A stretch of DNA of 64,000 nt from Acuticoccus sediminis (GCF_003258595.1 NZ_QHHQ01000003.1:1-64000); one strand, 5' to 3'. Shown: positions 34,740 to 45,807, counted from the stretch's first letter. Numbers and translations: made by a program. The notes: generated from the letters alone by a model not told the origin.

Positions 34740-35828
34740 TCAGTTGGCGGGAGGCGGGACGGCGGCTGCCGCCTCGGGACCGAGCATGAGCGCATAGAGA
34801 CCATAGTAGGCGATGAAGATGACGTTCATCGCCAGCATCCACAAGCCGGTCATGAAGTACGCCTCCGTCCAGCGGCTGCGGTCGGAGAGGACGAGGAACT
34901 CGCGCGCCTTCGTCGGCCCGCGGATCGTCAGCACCAGCAGCACGGCGATGATCATCAGGTGCCCGACCGCGTCGATCAGGCCGAAGATGTAGATCGCCAG
35001 CAGGAAGATCATGTTGAAGGCGAACGCCACCAGACGCGAGACGATGGAGGCGCTGGAGAGCAGGACGAACGTCAGGTTGAACTCGACGAAGCCGGCCAAC
35101 ATCACGAACAGCTCCGGCGGAAAGCCGAAGGTCAGGAAGGGCAGGTCGTCGAGCAGCGGGTAGAACCAGTTCGGGTAGGCGAACTTCTCCACCGCGCCCC
35201 ACAGCAGCGAGATCCCGGTGGTGGCGAAGAGCGCGACGTAGCGCAGCGTCATCCACCCGTCGCCCTTCATGGTGCTGAAGAGCAGGAACACGGCGAGCCC
35301 CAGGAACAGGGGGTAGTCCATCATGTGGTAGTAGCCGTAGTCCTGCCCGGCCATGAAGTAGAGGCCGATCATGCCGATCGCGGCGAGCGGGACGGTGGGA
35401 CGGAACCACACCACGGCGGCGATCGCGAGCTGGACCCATTTCACCAGCGGGTTCGCGGTCTTGAGTTCCGGCGTGAGGTACATCGCCTCGCTGAAGAGGC
35501 CGTAGAGGAAGAGCGCCAGGAACATCACCGAGACGCAGATGCGGATGATCCAGTAGGCTTGGTCCTCGGAGATCATCAGCCTGGAGAGCGGCGCCCGGAG
35601 GAAGCCGGTCCGGTAGAGCGTGCGGTCGACGACGAAGAAGACGTAAATCGCCACCGCCGAAGCGATGTACAGGATGACGAAGTTGCTCTGCAGGACCTGG
35701 CCGATGTCCCGCGGCGCCTGGGTCAGGTCGTAGGGGTAGAACCACTTGATGTGGGCCGAGGCCTCGGTGGCCGGCAGGATGACCGCGCAAAGTGCGGTGA
35801 GTAGAAGCAATCGGCAGCGCTGAAACAT
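34740..35828 (-). CDS. Polytopic membrane protein with signal peptide, unknown function
   Basis: This 362-residue protein begins with MFQRCRLLLLTALCAVILPA and a cleavage-like site SA-HIKWFYPYD. About eight to nine TM helices follow. Recognisable fixed points are HIKWFYPYDLTQAPRDIG after the signal, YLTPELKTANPLVKWVQLAI, GQDYGYYHMMDYPLFLGLA and AYPNWFYPLLDDLPFLTFGF. The pattern of paired aromatic and acidic residues recalls DoxX-like or other uncharacterised integral proteins, but I cannot assign a family. The C-terminal tail is Ala/Pro-rich. It lies upstream of cobC on the same strand and is divergent from the RTX gene. Confidence 0.8.
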   Translation of the reverse strand: MFQRCRLLLLTALCAVILPATEASAHIKWFYPYDLTQAPRDIGQVLQSNFVILYIASAVAIYVFFVVDRTLYRTGFLRAPLSRLMISEDQAYWIIRICVSVMFLALFLYGLFSEAMYLTPELKTANPLVKWVQLAIAAVVWFRPTVPLAAIGMIGLYFMAGQDYGYYHMMDYPLFLGLAVFLLFSTMKGDGWMTLRYVALFATTGISLLWGAVEKFAYPNWFYPLLDDLPFLTFGFPPELFVMLAGFVEFNLTFVLLSSASIVSRLVAFAFNMIFLLAIYIFGLIDAVGHLMIIAVLLVLTIRGPTKAREFLVLSDRSRWTEAYFMTGLWMLAMNVIFIAYYGLYALMLGPEAAAAVPPPAN

Positions 35829-36109
35829 GAGTGTCGCCCGCTGAGTAATGTCCGTGAATCATTAGTCTTCGCGGCGTTCGTTTGCCACCCGCCAATGGGT
35901 GGGACGGCATCACCATGGCGCGCATCCGATCACAAAATTGAAACGCACCGTCTAGCGCCGCCGGCCGCCGCCGGCATCGGCCGGCGGGGCGTGCCCCGGG
36001 TCCGTCGGGCAACAGAACCTCTGGTTAGTATCGTCAGGCTCATGCGAAGAATCTCAAGAGATTAACGTGACCAATTCCGGCCTTAAAGTGTTCGAGTATG
36101 GTGTATTCG

Positions 36110-36138
36110 TTGCCGGGTGAGTCGAAATCGTGTTATAT
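36110..36138 (+). promoter_or_regulatory. Candidate promoter of the RTX gene
   Basis: TTGCCG at 36110-36115 and TTATAT at 36133-36138 are separated by 17 bases and lie in an A/T-rich stretch about 70 bases before the RTX start. The match to a sigma-70 promoter is moderate; no other element in the gap fits better. Confidence 0.4.
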
Positions 36139-36165
36139 AGAAAACCTATTTCATAATGTTTATTT

Positions 36166-36190
36166 GAATGATCTTGCTTCGAGATCATTC
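36166..36190 (+). promoter_or_regulatory. Leader hairpin next to the RTX ribosome-binding site
   Basis: GAATGATCT and AGATCATTC form a perfect 9-bp A/T-rich stem with a 7-nt loop. It ends 6 bases before the ribosome site GGAGG (36197) of the RTX gene. A weak stem of this kind could influence translation or mRNA stability. Confidence 0.5.
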
Positions 36191-36208
36191 GCGCATGGAG
36201 GATAAGCG

Positions 36209-37972
36209 ATGGGGACTGGTTCTTCCCCGGCCGCGACCATTTCCGGCACGAACGGCAATGACACTCTGGCCGCACTCATGGATCTCGACCTCGTCGACGG
36301 GCGCGCCGGTGACGACCTGCTGACCAGCCTGTTCAACGGCACGGTCCTGCGGGGCGGCAGCGGCGACGACGTGCTCGAGACGGCCCTGTCGCTGAGCGGC
36401 TCGGCGGCGGCACCGGTCGTCGGCACGGCCGAGCAGGTCGGCGGCTCCGGCGACGATGCGCTGACGCTCGACCTCCTCGCCGAAAACGACCTCGGTGACG
36501 CCGAGGCCCGCGCCGACCTGACCGGCCAGAGTGGCGACGACGTCATCGACGCCGTGGTGACGGCGCAGGCCGACTTCCTCGCCGACGCGTATAGCGAGGT
36601 GACGGCGACGGGCGGCTCCGGGGCGGACGTCATCACGGTGGCCGCCCGGGTCGGGACCACGCTGGGCGTCATGACGGCGCGCACCTCGGTCAACAGCGGG
36701 TCCGGCGACGACATCATCGCCGTCACGGCGGAGGCGGCGGACGAGTTCATCTCGCCCGACGACGAGCTGCTCGAGAATATCGTCAAGAGCGGGTCCGGCG
36801 ACGACGTCGTCACCGCGCTCGCCGACAGCAGCTTCGACGGTGGCAACAGCACCGCGCACAACAGCATCGCCACCGGCGATGGCGACGACATGGTCGACGC
36901 CGAGGCCGTCGTGGAGTCGAACTCGGCCGACCTCGCCTGGAACGAGATCGCCGGCGGGGCGGGAGGCGACGTGCTCACCGGCCGCGCCTTCACCAACTCC
37001 AACACGAGCTCTCCGGTGGGGCGCAACGACATTGCCGGCGGCGACGGCGCGGACGCGATCACCGGCCTGCTGTTCGGCAATTTCCAGAACGGCACCACGG
37101 CGCTCTACAACGTCCTGAAGGGCGGCGCCGGGGGCGACACGATCATCGGCGAGCTTCACGCGGGGGCGGAGTTCTCCACCGAAGGCGTCAACGAGATTTA
37201 CGGCGGCGACGGGGACGACGACATCAAGGCGCTGGCGGTGGGCGCGGCCGTCTCCGACGAGGTCATGGTGTTCAACGACGTCGCCGGCGGGGCGGGCGAC
37301 GACACCATCACCGCGACGGCCGACGCCAGCCCGCTGGAGCCGGCGAACACGGCCGGGCTGAGCGCGGCCAACGAGGTCCGCGGCGCGGACGGGGACGACG
37401 TTCTCACCGCGATCATCGCCGGCGACCCGGACGGCTCGAGCTTCGTCGCCGGCGGGAGCGGAAACGACACGATCGTGCTGGTCGGCGGCTCGGGCAACAC
37501 CGCGCAGGGCGGCAGCGAGATGGACACGGTGACCGGCGGCGATGGCGCCGATTCCATCCTCGGCGGCTCGGGCAACGACGTGCTCGCCGGCGGCGGGGGC
37601 GACGACACGCTGATCGGCGGGAACGACGACGACCGCCTGGAGGGCGGCGAGGGCGACGATCTCCTCAACGGCAACAGCGGGGCGGACGTCCTCGCCTTCG
37701 CGGCGGCGGGCGGCGGGACCGACCGGATCGTCCAGTTCCGGGCGGCCGAGGACAGCCTCGATTTCGCGTCGGTGGCCGACCTCGGCGCGGCCGGGCTGGC
37801 GGACGATCTCGACGCGATCTCGACCCTGACAGACGGCGGCCCCGGCGGGGACGTGGTGGTCGAGTTCGACGCCGGGACGACGCTCGTCTTCCTCGGGCTC
37901 GGGACCGGCACCTTCACCAGCTTCGCCGATCTCGTCGACGATCCGATGGCGCAGCTGATGTCGACGTTCTGA
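36209..37972 (+). CDS. Secreted RTX-type calcium-binding protein
   Basis: This 587-residue acidic protein has no Sec signal peptide. It holds about fifteen GGxGxDxx-type calcium-binding motifs. In residues 1-430 they occur singly, each followed by 20-45 residues of variable sequence (for example GGSGDDVLETAL, GQSGDDVIDAVV, GGDGADAITGLL). Residues about 450-490 have the classical uninterrupted nonapeptide stack (GGSGNDVLAGGGGDDTLIGG). The end (TSFADLVDDPMAQLMSTF) looks like a type I secretion signal. Such proteins are exported by type I systems and fold in external calcium as adhesins, S-layer or matrix proteins. No T1SS genes are adjacent. GGAGGAT precedes the ATG. Confidence 0.88.
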   Translation: MGTGSSPAATISGTNGNDTLAALMDLDLVDGRAGDDLLTSLFNGTVLRGGSGDDVLETALSLSGSAAAPVVGTAEQVGGSGDDALTLDLLAENDLGDAEARADLTGQSGDDVIDAVVTAQADFLADAYSEVTATGGSGADVITVAARVGTTLGVMTARTSVNSGSGDDIIAVTAEAADEFISPDDELLENIVKSGSGDDVVTALADSSFDGGNSTAHNSIATGDGDDMVDAEAVVESNSADLAWNEIAGGAGGDVLTGRAFTNSNTSSPVGRNDIAGGDGADAITGLLFGNFQNGTTALYNVLKGGAGGDTIIGELHAGAEFSTEGVNEIYGGDGDDDIKALAVGAAVSDEVMVFNDVAGGAGDDTITATADASPLEPANTAGLSAANEVRGADGDDVLTAIIAGDPDGSSFVAGGSGNDTIVLVGGSGNTAQGGSEMDTVTGGDGADSILGGSGNDVLAGGGGDDTLIGGNDDDRLEGGEGDDLLNGNSGADVLAFAAAGGGTDRIVQFRAAEDSLDFASVADLGAAGLADDLDAISTLTDGGPGGDVVVEFDAGTTLVFLGLGTGTFTSFADLVDDPMAQLMSTF

Positions 37973-38021
37973 GGGCCGCCTCGCGCCTGGCGGGCCGGGG
38001 CGCCGAGGCGCCGGAATCAAA

Positions 38022-38051
38022 ATGCGGACGCGGTGTGAGCCGCGTCCGCAT
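38022..38051. terminator. Hairpin terminator between RTX gene and glnA
   Basis: ATGCGGACGCGG and CCGCGTCCGCAT (12 bp) form a perfect stem with a 6-nt loop. It lies between two convergent genes and is preceded by AAA on the plus strand. Confidence 0.75.
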
Positions 38052-38101
38052 CGAGTGAACCGGGTGACGCGGCGGCGGGGCCGTCGCGCCAGGGGTCGGT
38101 C

Positions 38102-39511
38102 TTAGACCGAGTAGTACATGTCGAATTCGACCGGGTGCGGCGTCATCTCGTACCGCATGTTCTCTTCCATCTTCAGCTCGATGTAGGCGTCGATCTGATC
38201 GTCGTCGAACACGCCACCGGCCTTCAGGAAGTCACGGCCGGCGTCGAGCGAGGCGAGGGCCTCACGCAGCGAACCGCAGACGGTCGGGATGCCGGCGAGC
38301 TCCTCGGGCGGCAGGTCGTAGAGGTCCTTGTCCATCGGCTCGCCCGGATGGATGCGGTTCTTGATGCCGTCGAGGCCGGCCATGCACATCGCGGCGTAGG
38401 CGAGGTACGGGTTCGCGGACGGATCCGGGAAACGCACTTCGAGACGCTTGCCCTTCGGCGAGGACGAGATGGGGATGCGGCAGGAGGCCGAGCGGTTACG
38501 CGCCGAGTAGGCGAGCAGAACCGGCGCTTCGTAGCCCGGGACCAGACGCTTGTAGGAGTTGGTCGACGGGTTGGTGAAGGCGTTGAGGGCCTTGGCGTGC
38601 TTCAGGATGCCGCCGATGTAGAAGAGGCACTCTTCCGACAGGTCCGCGTACAGGTTGCCCGCGAACATCGGCTTGCCGTCCTTCCAGATGGACTGGTGGA
38701 CGTGCATGCCGGTGCCGTTGTCGCCGAAGACGGGCTTCGGCATGAACGTGGCGGTCTTGCCGTAGGCGTTCGCGACCTGATGCACGACGTACTTATAGAT
38801 CTGCATCGAGTCGGCGATCTTGGTCAGCGTGTCGAACTTGAGACCAAGCTCGTGCTGGGCCGCGGCCACCTCGTGGTGGTGCTTCTCGACGGCGACGCCC
38901 ATCTCGGTCATGACCGAGAGCATCTCGGAGCGCATGTCCTGGCAGGAGTCGATCGGCGGGACGGGGAAGTAGCCGCCCTTGGTGCGCGGACGGTGGCCGA
39001 GGTTCCCGGTCTCGTACTCGGTGTCCATGTTGGACGGCAGCTCGGTGGAGTCGAGCTTGAAGCCGGTGTTGTACGGGTCGGCCTTGAAGCGGACGTCGTC
39101 GAACACGAAGAACTCGGCTTCCGGGCCCATGGTGATGGTGTCACCGAAGCCGCCGGACTTCACGTACGCCTCGGCCCGCTTGGCCGTGGAGCGGGGGTCG
39201 CGGTTGTAGCCTTCGCCGGTGCCAGGCTCGAGGATGTCGCAAACGACAGCCATCGTGGTCTGCGCAAAGAACGGGTCGATGTAGGCCGTCTCCGGATCCG
39301 GCATGAGGATCATGTCGGACTCGTTGATGGCCTTCCAGCCGGCGATGGACGAGCCATCGAACATCGTGCCGTCGGCGAACAGGTCCTCGTCGACGATGGA
39401 GGTGTCCATCGTGACGTGTTGCAGCTTGCCGCGCGGGTCGGTGAAGCGCAGGTCGACGAACTTTACGTCCTTGTCCTTGATATCCTTCAGGATTTCTTGC
39501 GCTGTGCTCAT
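38102..39511 (-). CDS. glnA: Glutamine synthetase, type I
   Basis: This 469-residue class I-beta glutamine synthetase makes glutamine from glutamate, ammonia and ATP. It has [49 protein letters not shown], the ATP site [20 protein letters not shown] and the adenylylation loop [12 protein letters not shown] (regulatory Tyr). It is inhibited by adenylylation when nitrogen is ample. It lies 33 bases downstream of glnB and is probably co-transcribed from the sigma-54-like promoter upstream of glnB. Confidence 0.98.
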   Translation of the reverse strand: MSTAQEILKDIKDKDVKFVDLRFTDPRGKLQHVTMDTSIVDEDLFADGTMFDGSSIAGWKAINESDMILMPDPETAYIDPFFAQTTMAVVCDILEPGTGEGYNRDPRSTAKRAEAYVKSGGFGDTITMGPEAEFFVFDDVRFKADPYNTGFKLDSTELPSNMDTEYETGNLGHRPRTKGGYFPVPPIDSCQDMRSEMLSVMTEMGVAVEKHHHEVAAAQHELGLKFDTLTKIADSMQIYKYVVHQVANAYGKTATFMPKPVFGDNGTGMHVHQSIWKDGKPMFAGNLYADLSEECLFYIGGILKHAKALNAFTNPSTNSYKRLVPGYEAPVLLAYSARNRSASCRIPISSSPKGKRLEVRFPDPSANPYLAYAAMCMAGLDGIKNRIHPGEPMDKDLYDLPPEELAGIPTVCGSLREALASLDAGRDFLKAGGVFDDDQIDAYIELKMEENMRYEMTPHPVEFDMYYSV

Positions 39512-39544
39512 TCGCGTATGGCTCTCTCTCTTGCGCTTCTGTGG

Positions 39545-40036
<492 letters not shown>

Positions 40037-40054
40037 CTAAACGTTTGGGCATCA

Positions 40055-41542
40055 ATGAGAATCTCTACCGATTTTGAGCTTCCAACGCCGACCGAAATGA
40101 GTGCGATCGACCGGGCCGCCGTGGCGGAGGGGATCCCATTCGAAACGTTGATGGAGCGCGCCGGAGGCGCCGTCGCCGACGTGGTCATTCGGCAGGCACC
40201 CGTCGGGGCGCCGATCCTGGTCCTCGCCGGACCCGGCAACAATGGCGGCGACGCGTTCGTGGCGGCGCGGCATCTCCTGGAGGCGGGGCATCCGGTCTCG
40301 CTTCTCGACCTGTCGGGCGGTCAGGGAACCGGCGCCGCGGCGGAGGCGCGCGCCGCCTATACAGGTCCGGAGGTCGGCGCGGAAGATGAATTCCTCGACC
40401 GTGCCGAAGTCATCGTCGACGGGCTCTTCGGAGGCGGGCTGGCGCGTGACGTGACGGGCGTCTTCGCCGACGTCATCGCCCGGCTGAACCGTCGGCACCG
40501 CGAGGTGGTCGCGATCGACATGCCGAGCGGCGTCGACGGCGCGACGGGCCTCGTCCGGGGCATCGCCATCGAGGCGCGGCGCACGGTGACCTTCCAGCGC
40601 CGCCGACCCGGGCACCTCCTCCTGCCGGGCCGCGACTTCTGCGGCGAAGTGACCGTGGCCGACCTCGGGATGTCGGACACGGCGGTCGGCTCGGCCCTGT
40701 GTCAAACCTTCGTCAACACGCCGGCCCTGTGGCGGGACGCGCGGCCGATGCTGGCGCTGGCCGGCCACAAGTACGACCGCGGCCATGCCGTCGTCGTCTC
40801 CGGGCCGATGACGGCGACCGGGGCAGCGCGCATGGCCGCCGGCGCGGCGCTGAGGACGGGGGCGGGGCTCGTCACCGTCGCCTCGCCGAGCGAGGCGCTC
40901 CTCGTCAACGCCAACCACCTGACGGCGGTGATGCTGGTGCGGGCCGACGGGGCGGAGGGGATCGCCGAGGCGCTTGCCGATCCGCGCCGCAACGTCGTCT
41001 GCCTCGGCCCGGGCCTGCCGGCGGACGACGAGACCCGCGCCAAGGTCAGGGCCGCGTGCGCCTCCGGGGCGTCCACCGTCATCGACGCGGGGGGCCTCAG
41101 CGCCTTCGCCGGCGACGCCGCCGGACTTGCCGCGGCGATCGGCCCGAAGGGGGCGGTGCTGACGCCGCACGCCGGCGAGTTTTCCCGCGTCTTCGGCAAG
41201 GGCCTCGTCGACGAGGCGGGGCGGCTCGAGGCGGCGCGGCGGGCGGCGGTCGATGTCGGCGCGGTCGTGGTCCTGAAGGGGCCCGACACGGTGATCGCGG
41301 CGCCCGACGGCCGGGCTGCGATCACCGAGAACGCCCCGCCGTGGCTCGCGACGGCCGGGGCGGGCGACGTCCTTGCCGGGATGATCACCGCGTTCATCGC
41401 CCAGGGCGTGCCTCTTTTCGAGGCAGCGGCCATGGGCGTGTGGCTCCACGGTGACCTCGCCCAGCGGGTCGGCCCGGCGCTGATCGCGACCGATCTGATC
41501 GCCAACCTGAGAACTGCGCGCGCCGCGTTCGATCACGTTTGA
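40055..41542 (+). CDS. nnr: Bifunctional NAD(P)H-hydrate epimerase / ADP-dependent dehydratase
   Basis: This 495-residue fusion repairs hydrated NADH/NADPH. Residues about 1-215 are the epimerase (YjeF_N) domain with ERAGGAVADVV and AGPGNNGGDAFVAARHL. Residues about 225-495 are the ribokinase-like dehydratase (carbohydrate kinase) domain with AGHKYDRGHAVVVSGPMTA, VLTPHAGEFSRVFG and the late ATAGAGDVLAGMITAFIAQG. The start at 40055 (MRISTDFELPTPTEM) gives the standard epimerase N-terminus. The gene is divergent from glnB. It is followed closely by a tRNA gene. Confidence 0.94.
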   Translation: MRISTDFELPTPTEMSAIDRAAVAEGIPFETLMERAGGAVADVVIRQAPVGAPILVLAGPGNNGGDAFVAARHLLEAGHPVSLLDLSGGQGTGAAAEARAAYTGPEVGAEDEFLDRAEVIVDGLFGGGLARDVTGVFADVIARLNRRHREVVAIDMPSGVDGATGLVRGIAIEARRTVTFQRRRPGHLLLPGRDFCGEVTVADLGMSDTAVGSALCQTFVNTPALWRDARPMLALAGHKYDRGHAVVVSGPMTATGAARMAAGAALRTGAGLVTVASPSEALLVNANHLTAVMLVRADGAEGIAEALADPRRNVVCLGPGLPADDETRAKVRAACASGASTVIDAGGLSAFAGDAAGLAAAIGPKGAVLTPHAGEFSRVFGKGLVDEAGRLEAARRAAVDVGAVVVLKGPDTVIAAPDGRAAITENAPPWLATAGAGDVLAGMITAFIAQGVPLFEAAAMGVWLHGDLAQRVGPALIATDLIANLRTARAAFDHV

Positions 41543-41577
41543 CCCGAGAGGCTGGAGGGCCTTAGAGGTGTGCGCGC

Positions 41578-41662
41578 GCGGGTGTGGCGGAACTGGTAGA
41601 CGCACCAGATTTAGGTTCTGGCGCCGCAAGGTGTGGGGGTTCGAGTCCCTCCACCCGCACCA
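41578..41662 (+). tRNA. tRNA-Leu (anticodon UAG)
   Basis: The 85-base sequence folds as a class II tRNA. The acceptor stem is GCGGGTG / CACCCGC, the D-arm GGCGGAACTGGTAGACGC and the anticodon stem CCAGA / TCTGG with loop TTTAGGT (anticodon TAG). It has a long variable arm, the T-arm GGTTCGAGTCC and an encoded CCA end. It reads CUA/CUG-type leucine codons. Confidence 0.97.
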
Positions 41663-42170
41663 TACGTCCGGCGCTGCCGGGTTCCCATCGTCTGCGCTAC
41701 CGCCTCTTGTCTGCGCTACCGCGCTTCGCGCTGCTTGAGCGCGTGCTACCGCGGCACCCGTCTGCCCCACCGCGCCGGCCTGAGGCCGCGAGGCGTGATT
41801 CCGGAGTGCTCGCTGCCTCCCCCGTCCTGCGACGGAGCCGCCGCGATCGGCGGTCGGCCGCGACCAATGTCGGGGCGGCTGCGCGCGGGGGTCTTCATGT
41901 CGCGAATGCGACACTTAGATATGCGGGCGCCGGTGGGCGGACGGTGCGGGGTGCGCCGGACGGGTCGCCGTGGATGCCGCGAGGGGGGGCCAGTGAATTT
42001 CTTGAGCCGGCTGCAACCCTTGTTTTGCCCGTCATCGGGCCGCTTCATGGCGCGGCGGGGCGACAAAGCCTCTGCTGATCGCGTCGAACGCCATTGACAG
42101 CGCTCCCTCGCGGGGCGACATGGAGCGTCCTCCCCGACAACGAATATTGGTGCTGCGGAAAGTGAACCCG
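41663..42170. other. 508-base intergenic region before tig
   Basis: No coding gene is convincing here; the open frames are short and lack family signals. Short direct repeats of TCTGCGCTACCGC occur at the left end (about 41692 and 41710), with a related TCTGCCCCACCGC at about 41761. A TTGACA at 42094 lies 77 bases before the tig start and may be the -35 of its promoter, but the -10 region is poor. Confidence 0.5.
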
Positions 42171-43616
42171 ATGGAAGTGACGGAAACCCGTGCTGAGGGT
42201 CTCGCGCGGGAACTCAAAGTGACGGTTCCCGCAGCGACCCTCGACGCTCGTCTCAATGCCTACCTGGACGATCTGCGTCAGAAGGTCCGACTGAAGGGAT
42301 TTCGCCCGGGCAAGGTGCCCATGGCGCACCTGAAGAAGATGTACGGCCGCTCGGCCATGGCCGAGGTCATCAACGACGTGATGACCGAGTCCGTGCGCGG
42401 CGCCGTCGAAGAGCGCTCCGAGAAGCCGGCCCTCCAGCCCGATGTCGACATCGACGAGACGTCGATGGCGGACGTGATGGACGGCAAGAGCGACCTCTCG
42501 TTCGCCGTCAAGTACGAGATCCTGCCGGAAATCGAGGTCAGCGGTCTCGACGAGATCACCGTCGAGAAGCCGGTCTACGAGGTCCCGGCCGAGGAGCTCG
42601 ACGCCGAGCTCGCCAAGCTCGCCGAGAACTACAAGGACTACGAGGCCGTCGAGCGCGCCGCGCAGGACGATGACCGCCTGAAGATCGACTTCGTCGGCAA
42701 GATCGACGACGTGCCGTTCGAGGGCGGCTCGGCCGAGGGTATCGACATCGTGCTCGGCCAGGGCCGGTTCATCCCCGGCTTCGAGGAGCAGCTGACGGGC
42801 GCCACCGCCGGCCAGCCGGTCACCGTGACCGTGACGTTCCCCGAGGACTACGGCGCGGCCCACCTCGCCGGCAAGGAAGCGGTCTTCGACGTGACGGTGC
42901 AGGAAGTCGCCGCCCCGAAGGAGACGGTGCTCGACGACGCCTTCGCCGAGAAGCTCGGCATGGAGAACCTCGAGAAGCTGCGCGAGGCCCTCAAGGGCCA
43001 GATGCAGGGCTCCTACGACCAGGCGAGCCGCGCCAAGGTCAAGCGCGCGCTGCTCGACGCCCTCGACGAGAAGTTCAAGTTCACCCTGCCGCAGAAGCTG
43101 GTCGACACCGAGTTCGACTCGATCTGGCGCCAGGTCGAGCACGAGATGAAGGACAAGGGCGAGGAATTCGACGCCTCGCTCGCCGCGGACGCCGACGGTT
43201 CCGAGGCGAAGACCCGCGCCGACTACCAGACGATCGCCGAACGTCGCGTGCGCCTGGGCCTCCTCCTGTCGGAGGTCGGCCAGAAGGCCGAGGTGCAGGT
43301 GACCGACGAGGAGGTGCAGCGCGCGCTCCAGCAGCGCATGCAGCAGTTCCCCGGCCAGGAGCGGCAGGTTCTGGAGTACTACCAGAAGAACCCGCAGGCC
43401 GTCGCCAGCCTGCGCGCGCCGATCTTCGAGGACAAGGTCGTCGACTACATCCTCGAGCTCGCCACCGTGAACACCCTCCCGGTGTCCAAGGAAGAGCTCC
43501 TGAAGGGAATGGACGAGGACGAGCACGATCATGCGCATGATCACGACCATGATCACCACCATCACGACCATGATCATGATCACCACCATGATCACGATCA
43601 CCACCACGATCACTAG
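42171..43616 (+). CDS. tig: Trigger factor with a His/Asp-rich C-terminal tail
   Basis: This 481-residue ribosome-associated chaperone and prolyl isomerase has three parts. The N-terminal ribosome-binding domain includes the FRxGKxP loop (GFRPGKVPMAHLKKMYG). The FKBP-type PPIase domain (about 150-245) has DRLKIDFVGKIDDVPFEGGS and GQGRFIPGFEEQLTGA. The C-terminal helical chaperone domain runs to about residue 440. The last 30 residues are only His, Asp and one Ala (HDHAHDHDHD and so on) after an acidic linker, forming a likely metal-binding tail. The gene is immediately followed by clpP, 9 bases away. Confidence 0.97.
   Translation: MEVTETRAEGLARELKVTVPAATLDARLNAYLDDLRQKVRLKGFRPGKVPMAHLKKMYGRSAMAEVINDVMTESVRGAVEERSEKPALQPDVDIDETSMADVMDGKSDLSFAVKYEILPEIEVSGLDEITVEKPVYEVPAEELDAELAKLAENYKDYEAVERAAQDDDRLKIDFVGKIDDVPFEGGSAEGIDIVLGQGRFIPGFEEQLTGATAGQPVTVTVTFPEDYGAAHLAGKEAVFDVTVQEVAAPKETVLDDAFAEKLGMENLEKLREALKGQMQGSYDQASRAKVKRALLDALDEKFKFTLPQKLVDTEFDSIWRQVEHEMKDKGEEFDASLAADADGSEAKTRADYQTIAERRVRLGLLLSEVGQKAEVQVTDEEVQRALQQRMQQFPGQERQVLEYYQKNPQAVASLRAPIFEDKVVDYILELATVNTLPVSKEELLKGMDEDEHDHAHDHDHDHHHHDHDHDHHHDHDHHHDH
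43524..43613 (+). repeat. Coding His/Asp repeat at the end of tig
   Basis: Thirty codons of CAC/CAT and GAC/GAT alternate to give an 18-His, 11-Asp tail with one Ala. The DNA is a degenerate tandem array of CATGATCAC-like units, prone to slippage. It ends two codon-lengths before clpP. Confidence 0.9.
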
Positions 43617-43625
43617 GTCCGGCGC

Positions 43626-44249
43626 ATGAAAGACCCTGTAGACTTCTATATGTCGACGCTCGTGCCGATGGTCGTCGAACAGACGAACCGCGGCGAGCGC
43701 GCGTACGACATCTTCTCGCGTCTGCTTTCGGAGCGCATCATCTTTATCACCGGTCCGATCGAGGACACGGTGGCGACCCTGGTGTGCGCCCAGCTCCTCT
43801 ATCTGGAAGCGGACAACCCGAACAAAGAGATCTCGCTCTACATCAACTCCCCGGGCGGGATCGTGACGTCCGGCCTGGCGATCTACGACACGATGCAGTT
43901 CGTGCGGCCGACGATCTCGACGCTGTGCATCGGCCAGTCGGCCTCGATGGGCGCGCTGCTCCTGGCGGCGGGCGAGAACGGGATGCGCTTCGCGCTCCCC
44001 AACGCCCGCATCATGGTGCATCAGCCCTCGGGCGGCTTCCGCGGCACGGCGGCGGACATCCAGCTTCAGGCCAACGAGATCCTGTCGCTGAAGCGCCGGC
44101 TGAACGAGATCTACCGCAAGCACTCCGGCCAGGAGCTCGACAAGATCGAGAAGACCCTGGAGCGCGATCACTACATGACCCCGGATCTGGCCAAGGAATT
44201 CGGGATCATCGACCGCGTGATCGAGAGCCGTGCGGCGCTGGACGCTTGA
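43626..44249 (+). CDS. clpP: ATP-dependent Clp protease proteolytic subunit
   Basis: This 207-residue serine protease subunit forms the barrel-shaped ClpP 14-mer that degrades substrates fed by ClpX or ClpA. It has [20 protein letters not shown], the nucleophile S107 in [14 protein letters not shown] and the catalytic H132 in [10 protein letters not shown]. The C-terminal [20 protein letters not shown] supplies the Asp. The start [20 protein letters not shown] matches alphaproteobacterial relatives. It is downstream of tig and upstream of clpX. Confidence 0.98.
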   Translation: MKDPVDFYMSTLVPMVVEQTNRGERAYDIFSRLLSERIIFITGPIEDTVATLVCAQLLYLEADNPNKEISLYINSPGGIVTSGLAIYDTMQFVRPTISTLCIGQSASMGALLLAAGENGMRFALPNARIMVHQPSGGFRGTAADIQLQANEILSLKRRLNEIYRKHSGQELDKIEKTLERDHYMTPDLAKEFGIIDRVIESRAALDA

Positions 44250-44334
44250 CCGGGGTGTTCAACCCGAGCGTGCGGACCCTTGCGGTCGGCGGCTTTGCCG
44301 GCTAGCTGGTATGAAGGCGGACTGATGGTCGCGG

Positions 44335-44356
44335 CTTGGGCCAGAAACGGCCCAAG
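44335..44356 (+). terminator. Hairpin between clpP and clpX
   Basis: CTTGGGCC and GGCCCAAG form a perfect 8-bp stem with a 6-nt loop. A T-run (GGTTTTTATG) lies 12 bases further on. It probably terminates or attenuates transcription after clpP, while clpX has its own start region in the remaining 180 bases. Confidence 0.5.
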
Positions 44357-44538
44357 ACAGGCTTTCGGTTTTTATGTTTGGTAACGCATGGGACCGTTGA
44401 CTATCCCGTGACGGGGGTTTGCATCGGGGTCGGCGCCGTCCCAATATGTCTGGCGAGGCGATCGGTTGTCCCCGGATCGCTCCAGTGGCGGCGACATCCC
44501 GACAGGTGCGGTCGATCGGGCGACGAAAGGGTGAGTTG

Positions 44539-45807
<1,269 letters not shown>

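Larger units (their letters stand above)
35829..36208. other. 380-base intergenic region with local A/T-rich promoter zone
   Basis: This gap separates the divergent membrane protein and RTX genes. It contains no convincing small gene. The segment from about 36040 to 36190 is clearly A/T-richer than the rest of the window and holds a promoter-like element at 36110 and a hairpin at 36166, both oriented toward the RTX gene. Confidence 0.6.

Noticed and set aside
41584-42097. Overlapping open frames starting in tRNA-Leu
   Set aside because: They begin inside the tRNA, have no ribosome site or family similarity, and are rich in Arg/Pro.
43510-43616. CRISPR-like array at the end of tig
   Set aside because: The short repeat units are codons of the in-frame His/Asp tail and have no spacer structure.
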